Source: Atriophallophorus winterbourni (Eukaryota; Platyhelminthes; Trematoda; Plagiorchiida; Microphallidae). From it: 64,000 bases of DNA. Under the pieces are notes generated by a model, which worked only from the letters and a program-made list of their open reading frames with translations, was not told where the DNA came from and searched no databases. The position numbers were made by a program, and so were the translations under genes. The stretch is taken from positions 32,324-96,323 of the forward strand of contig JACCGJ010011163.1 in the NCBI GenBank assembly GCA_013407085.1, given 5' to 3'. This document shows, piece after piece, positions 24,401 through 36,400 of the stretch. Numbering within the stretch: the first letter of the stretch is position 1; each line of letters starts with the position of its first letter.

Positions 24401-27400
24401 CGAACTTTGGTCATCCATAAGCGCCTTGAGGGTTTGACCACGAATCACTATGTGATTCTGTGTTTGAACATCGCGGTTTGTTGTACGAACCCTATGCAAC
24501 AGTGGCATTCAAGTATAACTTTGTTTACAAGAGAAGCCGCCCAAGACAAATATCGAAACACACACCTATCTTATGTAGGCAAAACAAACAATCACAACGG
24601 TGATCTTCAACATGTCTGTCCCGGTTGTCACTTCGTTTTGATTTGTCAGCCGATTTCGTGCCAACCGGTACACATCACACACAGGGATGGTTTGACCGAC
24701 ATTGACGTATTGTATACCGTTCGATTACGGCTGGCGTTGTCCATATTCTCATACATTCGAAGGTGTTTTCGCTCAAACCGTTCGAATGCACTCAATCCAA
24801 AACCCAAACTAGTACGAGTTCGCAATGGTCGTAGTCGATCTTTTCGGCGCCTCTTGCTTTTGTGTTTTGCCAGAGGGTAGAGTTCTCCATATCATTCAAC
24901 ATCTCGTGATTAGCGCTCATCGCTAATGCACCATCACAATTATAGTACTGCTCTTCGCCTCTTGTAAGGCCGAACAATATCGTAGTTTTTCTGAGTGCAA
25001 CAAAAACCTTCGCTGAATTAAATCAACTTTTCGGTCGATAAAAAAATCCGCTAGAATTGAGTATTTGATCGACGTTTCAAACTAAATATCGACCGATCAC
25101 TTTGTTCGAGAACAGTGAAGAGTCAGCTGGACAGAAGTCATAGTTTAGGCTTGTCGCTAAATGACTTCCACACCGGTACGACACAAACAGCTCAGATATA
25201 TCGTGTACTGCATATAGAACTGAACCCTACAGATCAATCGTTAATTCAGAATCGAAAGGCATAGTCATAGAAAGCGCTAAAGACGAGTGACGCAGACATT
25301 CAACAGTCCGTTGTGCCTTGGAATTCATTAACCGCGTGTACGTCGATTTACTTCCGATTGACATTCTTTGGAATAACATCCTCATAGATATATATCAGCT
25401 AGCATCTTGTACTGACACTGCCATAGTCGTTCGCCCCATTCCTGCAACTCCAATACTGCTTTCCGTTACGGAATCCCGGATTCTGGGAAGCCACCTTGCG
25501 TGCAATGAAACCACACGGGCGAAGGCATACGACAGTCTTTAAGAATGTATTCTTAATCATATAAGCTGCGCTATACAAGCTAACCGCTGGGGGCGTTGGC
25601 TAACTTGAAATTTTATAATATGGCATCAATCAGTGTTAAAATCTCGTTCTAACGTTACTGGAAACCGCAAGTGATATGAATTATTTGACTCGGAGAGAAG
25701 AGATCATTGCCGGGTAAAACTGATTAGGTTACTTGGTGAGTAAACCTATGCTTGCTCGGCAATTATACAACAACTGGCGATTCCAACAAACAATAATAAT
25801 GGACTCCAAATATATTGAACATTCCAGGCAGGTCGCGCCGGGAATCCCGGCCACAGAGATGCGCTTCTCAGAACGAGCTAACTTGTTTAAATCTAAACTG
25901 ACACAGCGAAACGCAAACATAAAGAAAGCTTTTGATTTGACTCACCAAGGGACGAAAGGTTTTTTCCGTGGTCGTGAACCTGTGGGTTGAAGTGAGGTAA
26001 AAATCTGGTAAACAAAATCAAAGACCTCAAGTAGGTCAGTAAGATATCGTTTGCTGAAACGTACTGACACTGACAGCCAAATTATCCAAATACTTATGTT
26101 TACAAACAAGCCGTATAATGAGTTCAAAAATCCCTTGTGTTTAGTTATGTGTTTGCTTCGATCTTACCTTAATACGGTTTCACACATCAGGGCTGTACAG
26201 CCCTTATCCAGTCGATTTTAAGCGGATCACACAGTTCTTGGTGGTGTGCCAACAACACAGAATCGGTCTCATTGCGGCAGGCTTAAAAACACTCAAGCGT
26301 TCGTAACACAATGCGGTTCCAAGGTTGTCACAGCCGGGGGCGGCAGTGAGGATGATCACCCACTGTCTATAACATGCTCCCATATGGCGTGCGTCTCAAA
26401 CAGCCTCTGACAACCAAAGCCCAGCTCCTGGCCTGCACGTGGCGGAACTGCTTCTACTGACAGGAGAAGGGGCGAAGGCGGATGACTGGCGCCTCAAAAC
26501 CAGTTTGCTCCGGGTAGATGGAGCTCGTCCGCCTGGGAGGGCAGTCCATCTAAGGGAAGGAAACAACCTTATTCCAAACCTCCCGCTGCCTTGCGGCAAT
26601 ACCGATTGCGGGAAAAGGCTTTTCGGGAGTGAACCATGAGGAAAATCTTGCTGGCCTTGGACGTTTGCCCCGGTCGTGCAAAGGCTATAGAGGCGCAGAA
26701 CCCTCCAAATAGGTCACCGGCTCTCGTGAAGGAAAAAACCGCTGCCTTGCGGGTAGACTTTTGAGTCAAAGGCTCGGGTGGGGATCCCCTAATCCAACCC
26801 CCTACTTCGCTATGGCAACCGTGTAGTATGGTCGTCCTTCCAAGAAAAAACCTGACCTACCTTGTTTCAAATCATGTACCCTCTTCATGGTAACTTGTTG
26901 GCACTCGTCTAAAGACTTGTGTAATAATACTAATAATAAACACGGCAAAAACCCCTTACCATTTTGGTCGCTTTGCGATCAATCCTCTCATGAAGCGCGA
27001 TTTCCTGAACACACCATGACTCCCGAGTAGCTTGGATATGGAAAGCGGCAAACCGTCCGAAAACGCGTAAGATTAAGCCACTTACGCTCTTTAAACCATA
27101 AATCTTGAACATTGAATCTTGAAAAAACTGACTGTCCTTTGCGTTTCATTAATTCTGCTACATCAATCATGGGTAAGTCCGTAACCAAAGCTGAGCAGGG
27201 AAATAACCAAACCTACACACAATGCTGTAGAAAAGTAGGCACACGTCTGTGCAATATCAATGTAACTACACAAGCCAGATGCAAGCAGGTTTCTCAGCAT
27301 CATCAGCAAAATCATGACGACGATAGATATACAAAAGCGCAAATCCAACTCACACAAGTGACCTGTTGAGCATCGATCGTAGCGGACCCATTTGGCGGAG

Positions 27401-30400
27401 AAGCAACCGTCCAAGTGGTCTCTACCCCTTGCACCGGGTCCATGTACCCGTGCTTCAGTGAGCTGGAGATTTCACCCACCACCACTTTCAACCAATGACA
27501 CAGATTCACCACTGCCAAGTGGGTGAACGCTGTGCGGACCGCGAATTCATGCACGTGGACCAAAACCTGTGGAGGAGAGAGAGAGTCATGATTGAAGCTG
27601 ACAAACATAAAACCAAAATAACAGAAACAGGTTCTTGCAATTTTTCAATAGTCACTATGGCTCATTAATACGAAACGGTAAATCGTCCTCTGGACAGGAT
27701 ATTAGTCAGTCGTCATTATTTTCTGCTTATTAACTGTGCATGTTTTACAATTGAGTATGTGAATGAAAGAGGCAATCACATTTTCCTAAAAATACGCAAC
27801 CACAAGGTGATTCAAACTTGGAATCTTCGTTTGAAGACCGGACGTTCCAAACCACTAGGCCCACGCGGTGACGAGGTTAGAGGCAGAAAAAGCGATCGGT
27901 TTAAACTGCATTGCAGAAATCTATTTTTGGAGCTAAAACTTACCGTTTCCGCTTGATGAGTGCAACCCTCTTGAAGAGGTTCTTAACGTTTGAATGTTGG
28001 TCCAATTATGTTAGCACACATGCAGACAAAGATTCGATGTGCGGATATGTGCAGTTTGGCCAAACGAAACCTTCGATGTCTAAATCATCCCGTTAATGCT
28101 ACAATGTTCAGGAAATGTGATGTGACTCTCTTCATTTGATGAACACAAACCGTGTGACACCGGTCGTGGGTTGTAAGCGACGACATTTATCACAATGTAA
28201 TAAATCCCACCACTCATAGACCCAGCTCACAAGTGAAATTTTCACTGCACGCAGTTTTGATGATTTGCACAAACGCCGAGTGGCGGGAAAAACGTTTGGT
28301 TGACGAGCTGACTGTGAAGGTGAACTCTTTGCATAATCGATAGCGGTAACTGTCCAAGTCGGATGACTGTGGTTATTACACGGGTTGGTATTTGAAATGA
28401 TGCAGCACTAATAGGGACCTCTTTGCAATTGACAATGCCACAAAACGGATAATGAACTCGGTCTCATAACGATAGTTTAGAGATAGTAGACTGATGTCCA
28501 CTGTGATGGTGGACGCCTCACAAGCATGCATATTCGAGCAGATTACATGTAAGGTAGCCGTCGACTGCGAAGATAAGCGCTGCCGATTGTACTGTGATAG
28601 GTAGGCCGTTTATATATATTTGAAACTAGAGTGGAACGAGGACCAACACAGATTCAAGATTTATGGTGAAAAAAATCAAATGGCTGTACAATACTATAGG
28701 ATATAAGTAAAAAATTAAACAAATAGTTACTTTAATGTTTGCATCTACGTGCTTCAAAGGAGAAGCAAAAGTAATTCTAATTGTGACATGGAGGGAGGAA
28801 ATTTCGACCGGAAAAATCTGTTTAGGTAATTTGTTTTTCGAAGTATGTGAGTGTAATAAGGAATCACTCAGGGATTTCAGTAAACTAGGGCCAACAAAGT
28901 ATTATTCAACATAAAAAATCGAAACATTTGTTTGAAGACCAATTCGTTTGACGAGGAAACGATTTCCGGCGGTAAGCTGTTCCGCAAAAATCATACACGG
29001 AATGCGTAAAAGTTGCGGCGACAGTTTAATCGAGAACGTGGGATTTGAAGGGTCAGATTGTGACTGTGGGTATGGAGATTGGAACCAATTGCAAAAACAT
29101 GTCTGAGTGGGTGGGACCCCGTATGGATTATTCGGTATGTCAGGATAAGATCCGCTCAGATGCACCTGCGCTCGAGAGTACACAATCCGAGTCGAGTCAG
29201 TCGCTGCTGAAAGGGCAGATTATGCAATCCAATAATCATTTTAGTTGCCTTGTGATGAATCCTTTCGAGGAGCGAGATGTCTTTTTACATCCATGGTTTC
29301 AAAGCTTGTACTGTATAGTCCACAACTGCATGTTTTTATGTATTGAGTATCTTTGACAAGGAGTGCGGTGGAAAACATCCGAAAATTTGTCTGAGTAAGC
29401 CGGGTACGCTGCATGCACGCTTATATACAGCCTCGCACTGCAAGCTGTATTTCACAGTTCCGCACACCTAGATACCAAGATCTTTCTGCGATATACTCCG
29501 CTCAAGCGTGTGAGTGTCAAGTATGTATGAGAAACGGTTTCCAAACTTGCAACATTTTACGCATTAGGAATTTGAAGGGCAGCCTGTTTTGAATTGACCA
29601 CTGGTGCAGCTTATTTAAGTCTGCTTGTAAAACTAGGCAATTTTCAACAAAGTTCACCTTCGTCCAAATTTTTACATCGTCCGCGAAATGAACAAGTTTA
29701 CATCGCACCAGTTTCAGTAGATCATTTATACATATTAGGCACAGAATTGGACCGAGTAGTGAACCTTGTGGGACACCGCTCGTGGCTTCAATAATTCGGT
29801 AAATTTCGCTATTTATTCTTACTTTCGCTTTGCGTTCAGACAGGTAACTTTTGAACCATGTTAGTAGATTTAAAGTGACGCAAACATCCTGCAGTTTTTG
29901 AAGTAGTAAGGAGTGATGAACTCGATCGAAAACTTTAGATATATTTGAGTAACAAGCATGTACAGAACTCTCTTCGTCTAGTGCGTGCTTCCAATCGTTT
30001 AGAGTCGAGAGCAAGCTAGACGAGTATGAGTGTTTTTCTAAATCCATGTTGTATCTGAGAAAGAATATAATGACTTTCGAAGTGCCTGATAAGACTTTCA
30101 CACACCAAGTGTTTCAATACTTTAGAAACCACTAAAATGAGCGTCACAGGGTGGTAATTGGCTGGATCCGAAAGAACTCCACCTTTGTAGACTGGTGTAA
30201 TAAACCGGTTTTCCAGTCAGCTGGCACAATTCCCGTATTTAGTGTGTGTTAAAATAAATCAGATAGTGGGCTGCAAAACTCCAACTCACATGACTTCAGA
30301 ATAGCCGGAGTTATTCCGTCTCCCCCCGGAGATTTGTTAACCTTAAGCCTGAATAAATGCATTCTCACAGCCGTAGGATTCACATAAACATCACTTAGGC

Positions 30401-33400
30401 TTTCCACCTCTATTGAACGTGCAGATATGTTGGCAGAAACTCATCCTGTGGACAAAAGACTTGCGCATAAAATGTTTTTAGGGTATCAGCTGTATCCATG
30501 GCATTATCTGTCAATCCGTCCGCTGACAGAATAGGAAAAACTCCCCGTTTAACCTTTGTCGCTTTGTTTACGATCGTGTATCTTAGAGTATCTTAGAATG
30601 TCGTTCCATCTGGTCTATTTGCGTTCAATGATAGTATTACTTGTATTCGGGAATTAAGGACGTCACCTTGTTTCGGACATTTCGAAAATGTTCACATGTT
30701 ACGTCTGTTCGAGTGATCCTGTGTATAGTCCATGCCGAATTTCGCATGGTTATCCACTTTCGATTGCGGCGGTATAGTTTGAAACAAAATGTTCTTGCTT
30801 TTCTTTTTGAAGTATAAGCTGAGTTTTGGTCTATTTTCATACCGATGTATCTTAAAAAGCTGAAAAAGTGAGATTCTGCATCCAAAAGATCGAGATGCGT
30901 CTATTCTAACATCTCGAGTGCTTCGCAAAAGCCACATTAATCGACCCTGTGATGAGTGTGACGTCATTAGATGCCATCCTGGCGCTGCACACAATTTCGA
31001 AGAGCAATACGAGGTGGTCACTTAGCCCCAGAGAACTAGGATACTGAACTGACTCGATTGCTGTTGTTTCGGATGCGATATTCAAATCTAGAATTGAAGA
31101 TTCATCGGGGCCTCTCTGTTAAGTGAAGGAATTTACGTGGTTGCATAAGGGAAAGATATTAATCATCTCGCGGGATTGGTACTCAAGTGATTGCTGCGGG
31201 TTCAATCTTTCGGTGTGAAGCTGGGGAAGGTTGAAATCACTCATTATGAGCAATTGGGTTCCACTCAGATTTCCAGCGTCACACTTCATTTCTAGAAACA
31301 TTTCGTTATGGGCATCATTTGAGGTGGGTGAGCGGTAAATTAAATCAACGATGCAGTTCTCTCCCGATTCCGGGCGCAAGCTACACCACACGGTATCCTT
31401 CAGCTCCAACGATGTATCAAAAACAGTTGTACAGTGGAGACGCTCGTGGTAATACACAGCTACTCCACCACCTGTTCTTGAGTGGTCTCGCCAAAGCAGG
31501 AGCATGTTGGGAATTGCCAGCAAGCAATCATTAACCTGATCGTTGAACCACGTCTCGGTTACAGCAATAATGTCTGTAGAAAATTGATTGCTGAAATGAG
31601 TTAATTCAGCTATTTTGTTCCGCAAACACTGCGCATTTGTGTATAAACAGTTAATACTGGTTTTGGTAAGTAGCGATGATATGTTTTTTTGAAACGTCTT
31701 ATAAGTTTGTGTTTTCAGTGTCTTTGCGCGGCAGTGCTTCAACTAGTGTTTCTGGGGTTGCCTTTGATGTGCTAAGTCTGACGTCACTAGGGATATTTTT
31801 CATGTGTAGTCGCGAATTATGTCTGACGGAATCAGTTATAGCACTGGTTAGGAAAGTGAGTTTTAAGGGAGGTGGCCCATCACCTTGGTAATTTGATGAC
31901 CGGACTGAAAGTACTCAGTACAACACCCCCCGAGCTCCTGTCGTTTCTGCGATGTAGTGCCACTGTTTTAGTCAGGTTGTTGTTTAATAGCCTTCGTCGT
32001 ATTGGCAGCTTCTGGAACGCTTAGAAAGATGAGACTGCTCTTCATCGATACGTCCTTTTCTTTCCCACAAGGGTATATCGGCGTAGATTCAAGTATTGCA
32101 CTAGGGAAAAGAACGTAGCAATTAAGAATTTAAAAGAGCAGTTTCCATATCCTTCTCAATGTTTAGTGTTATTTTCAATAGATGTGGTTCACCGACATGT
32201 GGAGAGATTGGGTGGCGAACCAAACGTGTAACTGCTGTAGGTCTGATGGTTTCCGAACCCATCATCGTACAGAGGTTGTAACATTTTTCTAGGCCGCGTC
32301 TCTGTCAAAGCGCAAAAAGGGTCTCGTTTATTTCCTGTATGTTTGTACAGATTACACTGAGATTTTTTGCGGTCTTTTGCTCTGTGACCTTCGGATTTGA
32401 CTCCGATGGTTTCAGCTGAACTCTCAGCCGAAGGCTTGGTCTACGTACCCTTTTTAATGTCAGAGGAGTTTAGGTTAGACATGCCGTTGACAGTCGGTTT
32501 TATAAAGTTTGAGTTTTGATGAGGAGCGCGCTCTGTCAGACACTCCAGCAGATTAATGACAGTTGAGCGTTCGAGTGAAATGATTTGCGGAGGTGTATAT
32601 TTTTGTCTGGCTGGCATTACAGACTATATCTTCCTATTTTTTGGTAGTTGTACCGGTAAACCTGGAGTTCTGAGCTTTAACTAGAGTTTCAAACGATGCC
32701 TTTAATGCTTGTATGCTGAACTCTAAGTTCAACATGCGTTCATCCAGGTTGCATTGCTGTAAAACTTGTTGAAGCACGCAGACTCTCCTTTGGTTTTGTT
32801 CGACAATGTTCACAGACATAGCATACGCCAGGAATGTTTTCATCATTTAGGATCGATATTGCCCCAGTGGTCAATGATTTGTCACATTTTGTGTGACACG
32901 TTTGTGAGCAGTTGCGACATGTGACGGATTTCACCTTACCACTAACCACTTTCTCACGGACGGCAGCAGATTGTTTCATATTAACGGGGTCAACCAAAAG
33001 TACAACAGAAGCTGTAAAAAATCGATACCGTCCGGGTTGGTTGATGTGGCACGAAATAACAAGGTCTAAGTATATTCCATCACCAGATTAAACCACGAGT
33101 TGTCAGTCTCCTGTCGAGAATGTTGGCGTGAAATTGATTGCATGTTGTGTAATCCTCCAAGTAGTTCCAGACAGGGGTAAACATGGATGGGTAAGTCTAA
33201 CAGCAGAAACACAGAGCGAAATCAATGGACGAACGAACATCACAAAATCCACTATTGCTACACACAAAGAACGACAATCGCAGATAGGTAATTCTTGTAT
33301 GAATTGATCCGTCGAAGCAAACTATCACATAGATATTCGAAAATCACACCGATCGGATGAAAAGTATGAAAGTTATATCCAAAAGTGTCGGAGCTCAAAA

Positions 33401-36400
33401 TAATCCAACCGCAAGTCAGTTCATTTGAATCGACTCTGATAACTGAGTTGCAACTTACATGTACATTAACCATACTTTTATCCATACGTCGAGTTAATGC
33501 CCAGTGAAATAAGCGCAACAGCTTATTTGCGGCTTTCGCTGTCTTTCATCGGAACACAGAGTGTAATGAGACCGTCAGTAAACGCTTTTCTGCGTCATAT
33601 CGCTTACAGTAAATTTAACCACCAAGACAGCGTATGACGCAAAATTTGTCAGAAGCAATCGTAAAAGACGTCGGGTGTTTCAGAGACAATTATCGACAGT
33701 ATGGATAGCATTACATTGAAAACGTGAGTCGATTATTCATTGCGATCCTAATGGTAAGAGAAGGGTTAACATTTCGAAGTGGTGGTGTTAGATTGGTAAC
33801 CTGTTGGAAAACGCCTTGTTTTGTTTGTTTTGTTTTGTGCGACTATCTCCTCCTGGAGGATGAGTCGGCTTCAATGAAGGTTCTTGGGGATTTGGGTAGA
33901 AAGCGGCGTCCCCAACACCACTCGGCGTTTGTTCGAGTCAGCTTCTCTAGCCTTTGCACAACCAAGTGCGACCTGCAAGGCAGCAGGGGGTTGCCAGAAA
34001 GAGGTGGTCTACCAGACTCTGTTCTAGGTTTTTCCTCAGGGTTTTCTCCCGAAGCCGTTTCCGCGATCGGGTATCCCGCAAGGCAGCGGAGGTTTAAAAT
34101 CAGGGTTTTCCTTCCCTTAGATGAAATGCCCTCCCAGGCTAGCGAGCTCCATCTGCCCGAAGCAAACTGGTTTTCAGGCGCCACTCACTCACTCACCCAC
34201 GCCCCCTCTCCTCTTGGTAGAAGCAGTTCCGCCGGGCTCGGGGAGCCACTCGTGCAGGCCATAGGCTGGACTTGGTTGTCAGAGGCTATTTGAGACGCGT
34301 GCCATATGAGAGCATTTTATAAACAGTAGGAGCTTATCCCCACTGCCACCCCCGGCTATGACAACCCACAAAGTAGTGAGGTTGAATTTGAGTTTATCAT
34401 ATATTTGCGCAAGACACTTTCAGTTGTGATTGGTTTAGATGATACAATGCAGTCAAATATATCAACAAGGTACCGCCATTAGCACCTCGAAGCGATTTGG
34501 AAACTCTTCTTACCCGATGATATTTGAATAGAAAATACGTCTGCCAAAGTACCCAAACCAGACGTAAAACATGCGTTGGAATCCACATGTAGCTGTGACA
34601 CGATGGTTCCCCAAGTTCCCAAGCCGAGGACAAATTGAAGCCGTCGTTGATCATCAGACCCAATCCGAAACCTTGAACATAGAAAAGAATAACGGAAAAG
34701 CATTTCCACTCGTGCTTCTGAATTGAAGAATAGTATGAACCGTCGTAAAACTATATTGGCAAATTTCCTCACTGTTCACAAACTTACATTTGCATTTCGA
34801 AAGATTCCACCGGTCATCTGTTACAAGCCTACACAAACCGGAAACATTACCAGGCTGTTGGGTCCACACGGACCGTGCTTATCTCCGATTTCATCAATAC
34901 CACTAGTTTGTCTTTGTATGCAAGTTTGTGAAGGACTAAAATGTCGTCGTGATTACGAGGCATTTGCAAACATGCAGCCAGGGTGCTGTGCTTACTTCGA
35001 TACGTTTCTAATATTTTTCACGTGACTCGTACAATCAAGGTAAAACATACATCCCTACATTTAGATTTAGAATGCACAAACCACGGTGGGATACAGCGGA
35101 TGATATAGGAAGCACACGAATAATAAAAATTCTAAGTGGATTGTGAGCACATGCGGTTTCATCCACTGGACTAACTGCTAGACGACCGTGGTAATTTTTC
35201 TGAAAATTTTCACGACCGGTTTTACGCATGAGTATGCTAAACAGTTATGCATTCATTAAATTTTTGCAAAATGCCTGACCACAATGGAATACAAGACGTG
35301 AGCCACTGTTACTAATACTAACTAAACCTATTTATGCCTCCCTCAAGGTTCAGAAACAGATAACATTGTGGATATCCAACAGCTGATTGGATTTAAATGG
35401 GATTGCTCAATTATATTCCGGGTACAAAGCAAGTGGTAAATAAAAATCATGTAATGTGGACCAAATGAATAACCTTCAAAAATGCTCATTTGCATGTACA
35501 CACTCCACGACCGGTTTCGTGCTGTTTGCAATCAACGGGTATGGACAGTAGGATCAGGAACCCCATGCGCTTGAAACAATGGAAGAATAGTAAACAGGTT
35601 GCGCTTATATACCACAGTTCGATGGGGTTGGTCCGACCGACCTGTTCAAACGGATGTGCCCAAACACATGTAGATGGGGTTTGAACCCCTGATCCAGAAC
35701 AAAAACTCTCATTTGCATGCATTTCGATCACACACACATACACACCACGGCCGTCTTCAATTTCAAATCACAGTTGGCTTGGGTTCATGGAACAAAAACA
35801 TAATCTCAACCTCGACCTCTAGGTAGCTCGGGGGATTGGATTCTGTGTATGAAAAGATGGGAAATACATGTTCAAGCAAACTGTTTCATGAGAGAATGTG
35901 CGTGCATCTTTGAAACACTCGGATGGGCATCTGTAAAATAGGGTCACGGGACATGAAAACTTCCATTTCCAAAGTTCGCTGATGTCGTTGACAGTCGTTT
36001 CGGTGTTTCCTGCTATTGTGTTATATCAGAGGCTGGTGTTCCACATGTCATTCAAAAGCTCGTTTGAAAAACTTCAAATTTCGACATTTGGTAGAGCTTT
36101 CAGAGTAGCGCGCGGTCTAATTCATAACATGGCGCCCAAGCTGATTGACACAACCATGACAAAATAAAATGATAAACTTTCGTGGACTATTGTATGGAAA
36201 GGCTACGAACTCTGTAGAAGAGTAATCACAGACTTGCCGGGATGTGAAATTTACACATCGACTAAATTATGTACTCAAGGAACTTTTGTGAACCAGAAAT
36301 CACAACTAAGAAATTTTAGGGCAGTAAAAACAATCGACTGAACAAACCTCACAAAATGATGAGGAATATGGCCAAAACTTCACGAGTCAATGACGAGAGT

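Larger units (their letters stand above)
28650..33000 (-). mobile_element. Long CR1-like LINE, decayed
   Basis: In minus order: zinc-finger ORF1 start (32740-32997), ORF1 RRM-like region decayed (31.75-32.6 kb), APE endonuclease (31119-31742), RT (29517-30101 plus decayed flanks) and 3' end (attcaagatttatggtg at 28652). It lies inside otopetrin intron 4, in the gene's own orientation. It is the only CR1 here that still spans ORF1 to the 3' end. Confidence 0.85.

Noticed and set aside
29045..29356. 103-codon plus-strand ORF
   Set aside because: Antisense to the CR1 C-terminal region.
33724..34293. 189-codon plus-strand ORF
   Set aside because: Lies antisense within the GC-rich G repeat; an equivalent frame exists in other G copies only as a repeat shadow.
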